Shown in pieces: positions 1-7,600 of a DNA stretch of 14,180 nucleotides (positions are counted from its first letter, which is position 1; every line of letters starts with the position of its first letter). A program made the translations under genes and the position numbers. The DNA is taken from the NCBI GenBank assembly GCA_937925695.1, contig CALAMD010000073.1, positions 1 to 14,180 on the forward strand, in the 5' to 3' direction. The notes under the pieces are model-generated. The model saw only the letters and a program-made list of their open reading frames with translations. It searched no databases and had not been told where the DNA came from. The DNA comes from an uncultured Bacillaceae bacterium (GTDB lineage Bacteria > Bacillota > Bacilli > Bacillales > Amphibacillaceae).

Positions 1-332
1 AGAATCGATCCTCGAACAATTTCTGACATATAGGCACCATAATTCAATCCTATCGTAATGGCACCAACCCAAAAGTCGCTCCCTAAATCAATTTTAAAGA
101 CAATCGGTAACGCATAGTATAGCCAAAATAATTGCACAATCAATGAGGTACCCCGAAATATTTCTACATAAAACCCGGTAAACTTCCGAATAATTGTATA
201 TTTTGAAAGCCGACCAAAGCCAGCTATAAAAGCCATAAGATAACCAAAGATCGCTGATGTTATTAAAATACCGATCGTAATCTCGATTCCTCGCATGACC
301 GTTGTGAAGATCTGCATTATTTCGCTAATCAT
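1..332 (-). CDS. ehuC: Ectoine/hydroxyectoine ABC transporter permease, EhuC-like (partial)
   Basis: The 5' part (about 110 codons) of an inner-membrane permease; the rest lies beyond the left edge. The reverse strand reads MISEIMQIFTTVMRGIEITI, then a first membrane segment, then EIFRGTSLIVQLFWLYYALP (about residues 56-75), a hallmark of polar amino-acid type (HisMQ/EhuC) permeases. It ends at NYGAYMSEIVRGSI, the start of the EAA loop that docks with the ATPase. The start is one of two adjacent ATGs (335 or 332); AGGAG at 338-342 favours 332. It follows ehuB by 97 nt on the same strand, so the two are probably one transcript, with ehuD and possibly the ATPase beyond the edge. Family membership in the amino-acid permeases is secure. 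The ectoine assignment rests mainly on the neighbouring receptor. Confidence 0.85.
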   Translation of the reverse strand, partial: MISEIMQIFTTVMRGIEITIGILITSAIFGYLMAFIAGFGRLSKYTIIRKFTGFYVEIFRGTSLIVQLFWLYYALPIVFKIDLGSDFWVGAITIGLNYGAYMSEIVRGSI

Positions 333-365
333 CATCACTCCTAACTCGTTCAATAGTTAAATAGA

Positions 366-404
366 TAGAGGGTCTGTCCCCTAAGTAAGGAGCCAGACCC
401 TCTA
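366..404 (-). repeat. Perfect hairpin between ehuB and ehuC
   Basis: Arms TAGAGGGTCTG (366-376) and CAGACCCTCTA (394-404) are perfectly complementary over 11 bp with a 17-nt loop. No clear U-tract follows on the minus strand. It lies in the ehuB-ehuC gap. An intercistronic stem there could stabilise the receptor mRNA or partly attenuate read-through, giving more receptor than permease. The GGGTCTGTCCCC-like text could also be a dispersed intergenic repeat. The structure is certain; the role is inferred. Confidence 0.6.
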
Positions 405-429
405 GGATTTGCTGTGAAAGCATCATCGA

Positions 430-1362
430 TTAATATTCTTCCCCACTACAAACCTTTTCTGTGGTAATGTGATCTTCTGGGAAATTACGCTCACGATCAA
501 ATCCATTGGCTTCAAGAATGTCTTGAATTGTACCGTCTGCTTTTAATTCAGCTAAGACTTCGTTAAAAGCTTCTAGTAATTCTTGATTGTCTGGGTGAAA
601 CGCAACTGCTCCATAACTAGGTACGCCTGGGATGTCCGGTTGTTCAAAATCTTCGACAAATTCAAGGTTATCGGAATTAGCTGACTCCATTGCTTGAAGT
701 AAAGTCATTTCCGTTCCTGTTGTTGCATCCGCGCGTCCCGACTCAACTGCGGCAATCGTTCCGGGAATATCTGAAGCACCTTGAATCTGACTTTCATCTA
801 CGCCTTCAGATATGACGAAATCATTTTCAGTAGCTCCTGACATAATTGACACAATAGCATCAGGGTTATCGGCAATATCTTTATAACTGTGTAAATTTAG
901 AGGATTGCCTTTCTGAACGATTAGGCCTTCACCATATTTCATATCAGGTTCAGCAAAAGAAACATTTTCACAACGATCTGGTGTAATCGCCATGCCCGAA
1001 GTAATCGCATCAAATTTGCCTGCGCCTAATCCAGGGACGAGTTGATCATAATCAGCAAGGTGTCCTTCCACCTCTTCGATACCAAGTTCTTTAAAGACCG
1101 CTTTTGCTGTTTCTACAGATGCACCTGTTAATTCACCATCTTCATTTTCATAGCCATATGGGCTTTCATTCGCAAAACCAACACGCACAAACCCTCTTTC
1201 CCTCAACTCATCCAACGTGCTGGCACTATTTTCCTGAACGTCATTATTGGCTTGTACGTTGTTTTCCTGTTCTCCATTATTTTCATTGACATCATCTGCA
1301 CCACAAGCTGCTACTACGAGCAACAGCAAACCAATTAATGGTGCAAATATTACTTTTCTCAT
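430..1362 (-). CDS. ehuB: Ectoine/hydroxyectoine ABC transporter substrate-binding lipoprotein EhuB
   Basis: A 310-residue extracellular solute receptor of the type 3 (amino-acid-like) family. It begins MRKVIFAPLIGLLLLVVAAC, a signal peptide ending in a VAAC lipobox, so it should be lipid-anchored. An Asn/Gln/Glu-rich spacer follows, then the binding fold from TLDELRERGFVRVGFANESP, with AITSGMAITPDRCENVSFAE and the C-terminal NFPEDHITTEKVCSGEE, all typical of EhuB. I chose ATG 1362 because GGGAGGT (1374-1380) precedes it and the lipoprotein signal starts there. The frame is open to 1494, but the extra 44 residues are not signal-like and would cover the likely promoter. It should bind ectoine or hydroxyectoine and deliver it to EhuC/EhuD for osmoprotection or catabolism. 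The exact ligand is not provable from sequence. Confidence 0.9.
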   Translation of the reverse strand: MRKVIFAPLIGLLLLVVAACGADDVNENNGEQENNVQANNDVQENSASTLDELRERGFVRVGFANESPYGYENEDGELTGASVETAKAVFKELGIEEVEGHLADYDQLVPGLGAGKFDAITSGMAITPDRCENVSFAEPDMKYGEGLIVQKGNPLNLHSYKDIADNPDAIVSIMSGATENDFVISEGVDESQIQGASDIPGTIAAVESGRADATTGTEMTLLQAMESANSDNLEFVEDFEQPDIPGVPSYGAVAFHPDNQELLEAFNEVLAELKADGTIQDILEANGFDRERNFPEDHITTEKVCSGEEY

Positions 1363-1420
1363 GTAAGAAAAAGACCTCCCATTTTTTTGACGATATTCAT
1401 GTGGATGCGCATCAATTTTC

Positions 1421-1449
1421 ATGTTAAAAGGTATTAAAGTTGAAATCAA
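1421..1449 (-). promoter_or_regulatory. Candidate sigma-A promoter for ehuB
   Basis: On the minus strand, TTGATT (-35; 1444-1449) and TAACAT (-10; 1421-1426) are separated by exactly 17 bp, each matching 4 of 6 consensus bases. This gives a leader of about 50 nt to ATG 1362 and supports the shorter ehuB start. No operator was recognised. Confidence 0.4.
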
Positions 1450-1736
1450 ATGCGATAAAAATTCATAGGCAATGATATAAACCGAACTAATCATCTGACG
1501 TCAATTAAGCTGACCTAGATAAAAAAATACTAAAAAATGATCGTAATTACTTCGATATCCCTAATATTCGCTAAAAACTAACAATTTTCATGGAAAACAA
1601 CGGAAATATATTAATCAACATTTAAATTAATACATACACACTACTACATCGGTGAGTGAAATAAATTGGCGGGAAACATAGAGGCTGATTTAGAAATGAT
1701 CAATAAAATAGACCTTGTTTCATAAAATAAATGGAA

Positions 1737-1765
1737 TAGGCAATTTTATAGTTTTGTAGTATGAT
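1737..1765 (+). promoter_or_regulatory. Candidate promoter for the plsY-DUF456-pdxK group
   Basis: TAGGCA (1737-1742, 4 of 6) and TATGAT (1760-1765, 5 of 6) are 17 bp apart, about 40 nt upstream of the GTG start. The -35 box is poor, so this is tentative. Confidence 0.3.
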
Positions 1766-1806
1766 GAGATAGATAGAAAACAACATGCAAAGGAGGGGTT
1801 GAACTA

Positions 1807-2430
1807 GTGAAATTACTCTTTATCTGTTTAATTGGTTACTTGTTTGGATGTATTCATGGTTCGCAAATTATTGGAAATTATAAAAATGTAAATATTAAAA
1901 AAAGTGGCGTTAAAAATGCCGGTGCTTCAAATACAACCCTTGTTTTAGGTTGGAAATACGGGGTTATTGTAGCGTTAATTGATGTATGTAAAGCAATTAT
2001 TTCAATCCTATTTATTATATTTTTATTAAACCATTACGGAATTAGCCAAGAAACACAAATTGTTTATATATATTTAAATGCACTTTTCGTGATTATCGGG
2101 CATAATTATCCAATTACGATGAAGTTTAGTGGTGGAAAAGGTACGGCTTCTTTTTTTGGCTTAATGTTAATGATTGACTGGAAAACATTTCTTATTGGTT
2201 TTTGTATTTTACTTATACTTGCATTTGCCACCGATTATTTGGTAATTGGTGTTTTATCTATGTATATATCATTTGTGTTTTATACTTACTTTTCTTATGG
2301 TTGGTTACCCGTTCTTATTGCATTTTGTTTACTGAGTCTAAGTCTCATGAAACATATAGAAAATTATCGACGCATTTTAAATAATCAAGAAATTAGACTA
2401 TCCAGCTTTTTACGAAATCAAACTTCTTAG
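1807..2430 (+). CDS. PlsY-family glycerol-3-phosphate acyltransferase, divergent paralogue
   Basis: A 207-residue multi-spanning membrane protein of the PlsY family, whose classic members acylate glycerol-3-phosphate from acyl-phosphate, the first step of phospholipid synthesis. The three family motifs are recognisable: GYLFGCIHGSQIIG at the N-terminus with GVKNAGASN (34-42); GHNYPITMKFSGGKG (98-112) with the glycine loop and Lys111; and KHIENYRRIL (182-191) with His183 and Asn186. Motif 1 is unusual: the family's GSGNxGATNxxR reads G-V-K-N-A-G-A-S-N-T-T-L here, so the Ser and Arg are replaced by Val35 and Leu45. GTG 1807 follows GGAGGGG at a good distance. It leads a group with the DUF456 and PdxK-like genes, with a 55-nt gap to the next recognised start, or 22 nt if that gene really starts at 2453. 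The family is secure; the substrate is less so, so no plsY symbol is given. Confidence 0.8.
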   Translation: MKLLFICLIGYLFGCIHGSQIIGNYKNVNIKKSGVKNAGASNTTLVLGWKYGVIVALIDVCKAIISILFIIFLLNHYGISQETQIVYIYLNALFVIIGHNYPITMKFSGGKGTASFFGLMLMIDWKTFLIGFCILLILAFATDYLVIGVLSMYISFVFYTYFSYGWLPVLIAFCLLSLSLMKHIENYRRILNNQEIRLSSFLRNQTS

Positions 2431-2485
2431 CGGATGAAAGGAGGCGTGTAAGGTTCATACTTTACTCTGGATTATTATCATAGCT

Positions 2486-2935
2486 TTGTTCGTCTTAAGT
2501 TTTATTAGTATGATTTATCCTTTCTTGCCTTCTGTGTTATTTATTTGGATAGGTTTTCTCATCTACCACTTTGCTATCAGCCATCAACAGTTGACGATGT
2601 TCTTTTGGGTCATGATGGCTATTTTTTCATTGCTTTTGTTCGTAGCAGATATCATTGCAAGTAGTTATTTCGTAAAAAGGTTTGGGGGTAGTAAATGGGG
2701 AGAACGCAGTGCCGCTGTTACTGTAATTGTTGGCTCCTTTATTATTCCACCCTTTGGTATGATCGTTTTACCGATCATTGTTGTCATTCTCGTTGAATTA
2801 TGGCAAAAGCAAACATTGAAAAATGCGATAAGGGCATCAATAGGTTCAATGATTGGTTTTTTAAGTGGTGTGTTTGCTAAAATCATTATACAATTAATCA
2901 TGATTATTTGGTTTTTGATAACAGTAATATGGTAA
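2486..2935 (+). CDS. DUF456-type small membrane protein; start codon unclear
   Basis: A hydrophobic protein with a DUF456-like pattern: an N-terminal helix ending SFISMIYPFLP, a second helix SVLFIWIGFLIYHFAI, a central pair of helices, and a C-terminal Gly-rich segment SIGSMIGFLSGVFAKI. The first ordinary start is TTG 2486, but it cuts the first helix and has no ribosome binding site. A strong AAAGGAGG (2437-2444) sits 8 nt upstream of codon 2453. From there the frame reads V-H-T-L-L-W-I-I-I-I-A-L, the usual family beginning, but codon 2453 is GTT. Upstream the frame stops at TGA 2435-2437. So either a rare start codon is used or the start was mutated. The gene ends 27 nt before the PdxK-like gene and probably shares its transcript. 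The family function is unknown. Confidence 0.75.
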   Translation: MFVLSFISMIYPFLPSVLFIWIGFLIYHFAISHQQLTMFFWVMMAIFSLLLFVADIIASSYFVKRFGGSKWGERSAAVTVIVGSFIIPPFGMIVLPIIVVILVELWQKQTLKNAIRASIGSMIGFLSGVFAKIIIQLIMIIWFLITVIW

Positions 2936-2962
2936 GAGCATCAAGAGAGAAAGGATTTTATT

Positions 2963-3799
2963 ATGGAAAAACCAGCAAGAGTAATGACGATCGCCGGTTC
3001 ATCATCAGGTGGAAGTGCAGGGATACAAGCTGATCTAAAAACTTTTCAAGAACTCGACGTTCATGGAATGAGTGTCATTACTGCGATTGTCGCTAGACAT
3101 CCGGTAACAAATCAAAATGTCCATTTACAGACACTAGAAGCGATTGAAGCCCAGTTCTTTACGGCACGAAGACAAATTGGTCTTGATGCCATTAAGATTG
3201 GGATGTTATTTTCCAAAGAGATTATCGCGAAAGTAGCCGAGTTACTGGAACAAGCAAAAATTGACAAAATTGTCCTTGATCCAGTCATGGTTGGAAAACT
3301 AGATTCCAAGTTGCTTGCTGATGATGCAGTAGATTTGCTAACAGAAAAATTAATACCTAAAGCAACCATTATTACACCAAATATGCCAGAAGCTTCATTT
3401 CTACTTGGCGGTCGCCCGGTCAAAACTGTTGAAGACATCATTCAAGCCGCCATTGATTTACATAAATTAGGGCCGAACTATGTTTTGGTAAAAGGGGGAC
3501 GTTTAGCAGGGCCAGCGATAGACGTTTTATATGACGGGCAGACCTTAACAGCTTTTGAAGCACCACGGATTCCTACGAAAAACACGAGTGGGGCTGGCTG
3601 TACATATTCAGCAGCGATTACAGCCGAAATCGCTAAAGGCAGTACGGTTGAGAAGGCTGTTCAAGTGGCTAAAGAGTTTGTCACTGCTTCCATTGCATAT
3701 GGATTTTCTTACACCGAATTGGTAGGACCAACCTATTTAGCAGCTTTACGAAACAAAGGAATGCCTTATCCAATAAAAATACAACAAATTTCAAAATAA
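2963..3799 (+). CDS. pdxK: PdxK/ThiD-family pyridoxal-type kinase
   Basis: A 278-residue cytoplasmic ribokinase-fold kinase, closest in my reading to Bacillus and Staphylococcus PdxK, the ThiD-like pyridoxal/HMP kinase of B6 salvage. Visible features are AGSSSGGSAGIQADLKTFQE (11-30), KIGMLFSKEII (78-88), DPVMVGK (106-112), ATIITPNMPEAS (134-145), VLVKGG (174-179) and the anion-hole loop TSGAGCT (208-214). The catalytic-loop Cys213 is present. Several usual positions differ: the Asp of AGSDxSGG is Ser14, the Cys of DPVMVCK is Gly111, and the His of HGAGC is Ser209. The substrate range may therefore be altered, and an HMP or other hydroxymethyl heterocycle kinase is possible. ATG 2963 follows GAGAGAAAGGA. 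It is the last gene of the group begun at 1807. Confidence 0.8.
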   Translation: MEKPARVMTIAGSSSGGSAGIQADLKTFQELDVHGMSVITAIVARHPVTNQNVHLQTLEAIEAQFFTARRQIGLDAIKIGMLFSKEIIAKVAELLEQAKIDKIVLDPVMVGKLDSKLLADDAVDLLTEKLIPKATIITPNMPEASFLLGGRPVKTVEDIIQAAIDLHKLGPNYVLVKGGRLAGPAIDVLYDGQTLTAFEAPRIPTKNTSGAGCTYSAAITAEIAKGSTVEKAVQVAKEFVTASIAYGFSYTELVGPTYLAALRNKGMPYPIKIQQISK

Positions 3800-3855
3800 A
3801 GGTTGTAAATTTTCAGTAAATGTAGTACGATTTATAATTATAAGCAAAATTGTTC

Positions 3856-3876
3856 AATGATTCACAATCATTTTTT
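3856..3876 (+). terminator. Possible weak terminator after the pdxK-like gene
   Basis: AATGATT (3856-3862) and AATCATT (3866-3872) form a 7-bp AT-rich stem with loop CAC, followed by further Ts to 3876. Placement is right, but the low stem GC makes its strength doubtful. Confidence 0.35.
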
Positions 3877-3955
3877 ATAATTGAATGATTGGTTGTCATA
3901 ATAGAAAAGGGTAAATAATTTATCTTTTAACTATATATTAAGGGGGATATTTTTA

Positions 3956-4504
3956 ATGAAACGGGCATTGATTAATGTCGATTATACGTATGACTTTGTC
4001 GCGGAAGATGGGAAATTAACGTGCGGTAAACCAGGGCAAGCGATTGAAGAAAAAATTACAGCCATAACAGAAGAGTTCATTAAAGCTGGTGATTTCGTAG
4101 CATTCGGTATTGATGCTCATAATGAAGACGATCCATATCATCCAGAAAAGGATTTGTTTCCCGCTCATAATATTGTAGGGACAAAAGGGAAAGAGTTATA
4201 TGGTCGGTTAGCCGATGTTTATGAAAAAAATAAGCATTTAGACAATGTTTATTATTTTGATAAAACCCGTTATAGTGCTTTTGCAGGTACAGATTTAGAA
4301 ATTAAATTACGAGAAAGAAAGATTGAAGAAGTTCATATTGTGGGAGTTTGTACTGACATTTGTGTTTTGCATACAGCGGTAGACGCCTATAATAAAGGCT
4401 TTGACATCGTCATTCATAAAGATGCGGTTGCCAGTTTCAATCAAGCAGGGCATGAATGGGCACTCAACCATTTCACTTCTACTTTAGGAGCAAAAGTGAT
4501 CTAA
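3956..4504 (+). CDS. pncA: Nicotinamidase (isochorismatase-like cysteine hydrolase)
   Basis: A 182-residue protein that hydrolyses nicotinamide to nicotinate and ammonia in NAD salvage; cytoplasmic. It resembles Bacillus PncA (YueJ) along its length. Asp9 in NVDYTYDF, Lys103 in FDKTRYSAF and the nucleophile Cys136 in GVCTDICVLHTA fit the catalytic triad. Asp53 and His55 in GIDAHNE, with His62 and His71, fit the metal site. Length is normal for the family. ATG 3956 follows AGGGGG (3941-3946). TTGTCA at 3893-3898 is a good -35 box, but the best -10 (AATAAT, 3914-3919) is only 15 bp away, so that promoter is weak. Downstream, a 7-bp stem with a 4-nt loop (AAGTGAT/ATCACTT, 4494-4511) spans the stop codon with no T-run. 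It is probably transcribed alone. Confidence 0.93.
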   Translation: MKRALINVDYTYDFVAEDGKLTCGKPGQAIEEKITAITEEFIKAGDFVAFGIDAHNEDDPYHPEKDLFPAHNIVGTKGKELYGRLADVYEKNKHLDNVYYFDKTRYSAFAGTDLEIKLRERKIEEVHIVGVCTDICVLHTAVDAYNKGFDIVIHKDAVASFNQAGHEWALNHFTSTLGAKVI

Positions 4505-4648
4505 ATCACTTCTGCTGTTAAAGTTCATGACTTTGGTTGATGTTGATCAAGTTAGTTAGACTTTAGCTATCGTTTTACTTATCCATGTTATTGATTGAAT
4601 TAACAGAAAAATAAAAACAATTTAACATTAAGGAATGGAGAGAAGGTT

Positions 4649-5806
4649 ATGTTACAAGATACAAAGATATTACGGATCCCAGGCCCATCACCAATTCCAC
4701 CTAGCGTAGAACGGGCGATGATTCAGCCGATGATTGGTCATCGGGGCAACGAAACAGCTGCGTTAATTGAGAGAATTAAGCCGAATTTGAAAAAGGTTTT
4801 CGGTACAAAAGAAGATGTGTTGATCATAACTGGTTCAGGGACCTCAGGCTTAGAAACAGCCGTTGTCAATGCAGTCTCTGCTGGCGATGAAGTGTTAGTC
4901 ATTGTCACAGGAGCATTTGGTGATCGTTTTGCTAAAATTTGTGAAACATATCAAATGAAAGTTCATCGTCTTGATGTGACTTGGGGAGAGGCAGTTGATC
5001 CAGCTGCTGTCCAAGAGGTTCTCGTGAATAATCCTAATATTAAGGCTGTATTTGCTACGTATTGCGAAACATCAACAGCAGTGATTAATCCAATTGCAGA
5101 GATAAGTCAAGTTGTCAGAGAAAACTCAGAGGCCCTTGTAATTGTCGATGGGGTTTCTTGTGTCGGTGGTATCGACACGCGAATGGACGAATGGGGAGTA
5201 GATATTTTCGTCACTGGAACCCAAAAGGCGATGATGCTGCCAGCCGGATTAGCCTTTATTGCTGTCAGTGAACGGGCTTGGAAAACAATCGAAGCGAATA
5301 AACAGCCACGATTTTACTTAGACTTAGTTAAATATCGTGATAGCTTAGCATCAAATTCAACTCCGTTTACCCCAGGATTATCCTTACTATTTGGTTTAGA
5401 GCAAGTTCTTGCGTTGTTTGCTGAAGAAGGCCTAGGTAATGTATACAAACGTCATAGCTTAATGCGGGATATGACGAGAAGTGCCATGAAGGCCCTTGGT
5501 GTACCGTTGTTAACGACTGATGAAGTAGCTTCACCAACGGTTACTGCGATTAAACCAGATGATTTTGACGGCGAAAGTCTGCGTAAACAAGTGAAGCAGG
5601 ACTTTAATTTAGATTTAGCTGGTGGCCAGCAACATCTGAAAGGAAAAATTGTTCGGATTGGACATATGGGTTATTGTACGCCAGCTGATGTCCTGCAAAC
5701 AATCAGTCTAATTGAAGTTGGCTTAAAGAAAATTGGTAAAGATATTGAACTTGGAAAAGGTGTCGCAGCAGCACAAGAAGTTTTTATTAATTGGAACAAT
5801 AACTAG
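4649..5806 (+). CDS. Class V aminotransferase (alanine/serine-glyoxylate type), likely phosphoserine aminotransferase
   Basis: A 385-residue PLP enzyme of the alanine-glyoxylate/serine-glyoxylate aminotransferase family. It has RIPGPSPIPPSV (9-20), the substrate loop MIGHRG (28-33), the cofactor-binding TGSGTSGLE (61-69), VDGVSCVGG (166-174) with Asp167 for the pyridine nitrogen, TGTQKAMMLPAG (189-200) with Lys193 as Schiff-base lysine, and KIVRIGHMG (333-341) with Arg336 for the substrate carboxylate. ATG 4649 is preceded by GGAG (4637-4640). It lies directly upstream of serA. Related enzymes replace SerC in some archaea and bacteria, so converting 3-phosphohydroxypyruvate to phosphoserine is the likely role. 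Alanine-glyoxylate transamination is the main alternative. A stem-loop (5855-5887) separates it from serA. Confidence 0.85.
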   Translation: MLQDTKILRIPGPSPIPPSVERAMIQPMIGHRGNETAALIERIKPNLKKVFGTKEDVLIITGSGTSGLETAVVNAVSAGDEVLVIVTGAFGDRFAKICETYQMKVHRLDVTWGEAVDPAAVQEVLVNNPNIKAVFATYCETSTAVINPIAEISQVVRENSEALVIVDGVSCVGGIDTRMDEWGVDIFVTGTQKAMMLPAGLAFIAVSERAWKTIEANKQPRFYLDLVKYRDSLASNSTPFTPGLSLLFGLEQVLALFAEEGLGNVYKRHSLMRDMTRSAMKALGVPLLTTDEVASPTVTAIKPDDFDGESLRKQVKQDFNLDLAGGQQHLKGKIVRIGHMGYCTPADVLQTISLIEVGLKKIGKDIELGKGVAAAQEVFINWNNN

Positions 5807-5854
5807 ACTAAAAACAACTTTTTATAGCTGGATGAGTAGGACAAAGTTTTTTAC

Positions 5855-5887
5855 AAGGATTTGGTCAAAGTCACTTGCCAAATCCTT
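5855..5887 (+). terminator. Hairpin between the aminotransferase gene and serA
   Basis: AAGGATTTGG (5855-5864) pairs perfectly with CCAAATCCTT (5878-5887) around a 13-nt loop. A T-rich stretch, ATTCTTTT, follows three bases later. It could end the aminotransferase transcript or act as an attenuator for serA. No antiterminator or T-box signature was recognised. Confidence 0.5.
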
Positions 5888-5966
5888 ATGATTCTTTTAA
5901 AGTATAAGGATAAAAGCTTTGTGAAATATTGTTGAGCGAGAATGAATTTTCAGGGGGACGAACAAC

Positions 5967-7553
5967 ATGACCTATAAAGTATTGGTAGCCGACCCATTAA
6001 GTGAAGATGGCCTCCAGCCACTTTACCAAGCCGATGGGTTTGAAGTAGTAGTTGCTACAAATTTAAGCAAAGAAGCTTTGCTTGAAAAAATGAAAGATGT
6101 GGATGCATTGCTTGTGCGTAGTCAAACACAAGTAACAGCAGAAGTAATTGAGAGTGGCGAACGATTAAAGGTGATTGGCCGCGCCGGTGTCGGTGTCGAT
6201 AATATTGATTTAAAAGCGGCAACGGAAAATGGTGTGATTGTCGTCAATGCACCAAACGGTAATATCAATTCTGCCGCAGAACATACGATAGCGATGCTCA
6301 TGTCGCTAGCCCGAAATATCCCACAAGCATATCATTCATTAAAGAATGGTAAATGGGATCGGAAATCATATATTGGCGTTGAGTTAAAAGGAAAAACACT
6401 AGGAATTATTGGTCTTGGCCGGATTGGAACTGAGGTAGCTAGAAGAGCTAAGGGCGAAAGAATGAATGTCATTGCTTATGATCCATTTTTAACCGAAGAA
6501 AAGGCAGAAAATTTGGGCATTGGTTATGCTACCTTTGAAGAAGTTCTACAAACCGCTGACTTTATTACCGTGCATACACCACTATTAAAAGAAACACGTC
6601 ATATGATCAACAAAGATGCTTTTGCTATGATGAAAGATAACGTTCGGATTATTAACTGTGCCCGTGGTGGAGTCATTGATGAGGATGCATTATACGATGC
6701 GATTGTAAGTGGTAAAGTAGCTGGTGCAGCTATTGATGTTTTTGAAGAAGAGCCTGCTGTTGGCCATAAATTACTTGAATTGGACCAAGTCATTGCCACA
6801 CCACACCTTGGTGCTAGCACGATTGAAGCCCAAGAGAATGTCGCCATTGATGTGAGCGAAGATGTTGTGAACATTTTAACTGGTGGCTTGGCTACACATC
6901 CAGTCAACATGCCATCAGTACCACAAGAAGTCTTGAAGAAAATTGAGCCTTACTTTAATTTGGCTGAAAAATTAGGGGTATTTTTATCCCATATTGCTGA
7001 CAAGGGGATTGAAGAATTCAATGTATACTACGCCGGAGAGTTATCAGCAAATGATGTTGCACCAATTACAAGAAATGCTGTCAAAGGCTTTTTATCCTAC
7101 CATTTAGGTTCACGGGTCAATGATGTTAATGCTGCTTATCTAGCTGAAAAACGTGGCATCGTTGTTCACGAACAAAAAACATCTAAGACGAGAGGTTTCA
7201 CGAACTTATTAACTGTTGAAGTAAAAACAAAGACAACGACTCATCAAGTAGTCGGAACATTGCTTAATGGACTAGGTGCCAGAATTGTAAAAGTGGATGA
7301 TTACACGATGGACGTTATCCCAGAAGGTCACTTAATTATGATCCACCATAAAGACCAACCTGGTGCCATCGGAAAAGTCGGTACACTCCTTGCTGAAAAT
7401 GGTATTAACATTGCGACAATGCAAGTGGGCCGTGCCGAAGTTGGTGGAAAAGCAATTATGATGCTTACCGTTGACAAACCATTGGAACAAGAAAAATTAT
7501 CTGCTATTACAGAAGTAAAAGATATATATCAAGCAACAGCCATTGATTTATAA
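5967..7553 (+). CDS. serA: D-3-phosphoglycerate dehydrogenase, long form with ASB and ACT domains
   Basis: A 528-residue enzyme oxidising 3-phosphoglycerate to 3-phosphohydroxypyruvate with NAD, the first step of serine synthesis. It has the substrate domain (about 1-98 and 285-315) with GRAGVGVDNID (71-81), the Rossmann domain with GLGRIG (149-154) and Asp172, and the catalytic set Arg233 (NCARGG), Glu262 (FEEEP) and His280 (TPHLGAS). An allosteric ASB-like domain follows (about 320-450). A C-terminal ACT domain begins at HLIMIHHKDQPGAIGKVGTL (about 456), which in this family senses serine. Length matches the long bacterial form such as B. subtilis SerA. ATG 5967 follows AGGGGG (5952-5957). 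Transcription ends at the strong hairpin just downstream. Confidence 0.96.
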   Translation: MTYKVLVADPLSEDGLQPLYQADGFEVVVATNLSKEALLEKMKDVDALLVRSQTQVTAEVIESGERLKVIGRAGVGVDNIDLKAATENGVIVVNAPNGNINSAAEHTIAMLMSLARNIPQAYHSLKNGKWDRKSYIGVELKGKTLGIIGLGRIGTEVARRAKGERMNVIAYDPFLTEEKAENLGIGYATFEEVLQTADFITVHTPLLKETRHMINKDAFAMMKDNVRIINCARGGVIDEDALYDAIVSGKVAGAAIDVFEEEPAVGHKLLELDQVIATPHLGASTIEAQENVAIDVSEDVVNILTGGLATHPVNMPSVPQEVLKKIEPYFNLAEKLGVFLSHIADKGIEEFNVYYAGELSANDVAPITRNAVKGFLSYHLGSRVNDVNAAYLAEKRGIVVHEQKTSKTRGFTNLLTVEVKTKTTTHQVVGTLLNGLGARIVKVDDYTMDVIPEGHLIMIHHKDQPGAIGKVGTLLAENGINIATMQVGRAEVGGKAIMMLTVDKPLEQEKLSAITEVKDIYQATAIDL

Positions 7554-7555
7554 AC

Positions 7556-7600
7556 AAAACGATCCTGATTTTCTTTATGAGAAGATTAGGATCGTTTTTT
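7556..7600 (+). terminator. Strong intrinsic terminator of serA
   Basis: AAAACGATCCT (7556-7566) pairs with AGGATCGTTTT (7588-7598). The stem extends inward through mostly complementary bases to a small loop near 7574-7580 and ends in a run of six Ts (7595-7600). It starts 3 nt after the serA stop. Confidence 0.88.

Larger units (their letters stand above)
1363..1806. other. Divergent intergenic region between ehuB and the plsY-like gene
   Basis: A 444-nt AT-rich region separating two divergent transcripts. It holds a candidate minus-strand promoter for ehuB (1421-1449) and a weaker plus-strand candidate for the plsY-like gene (1737-1765). The central part, about 1500-1735, shows no convincing ORF, RNA gene, repeat or terminator. 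The open frame extending ehuB upstream to 1494 is probably incidental. Confidence 0.6.

Noticed and set aside
1363..1494. N-terminal extension of EhuB by 44 residues
   Set aside because: The extension is not signal-like; a lipoprotein signal peptide and ribosome binding site mark ATG 1362, and a promoter candidate lies inside the extension.
5888..5966. T-box or other riboswitch before serA
   Set aside because: Only one simple hairpin is present upstream, and no T-box sequence or conserved aptamer core was found.
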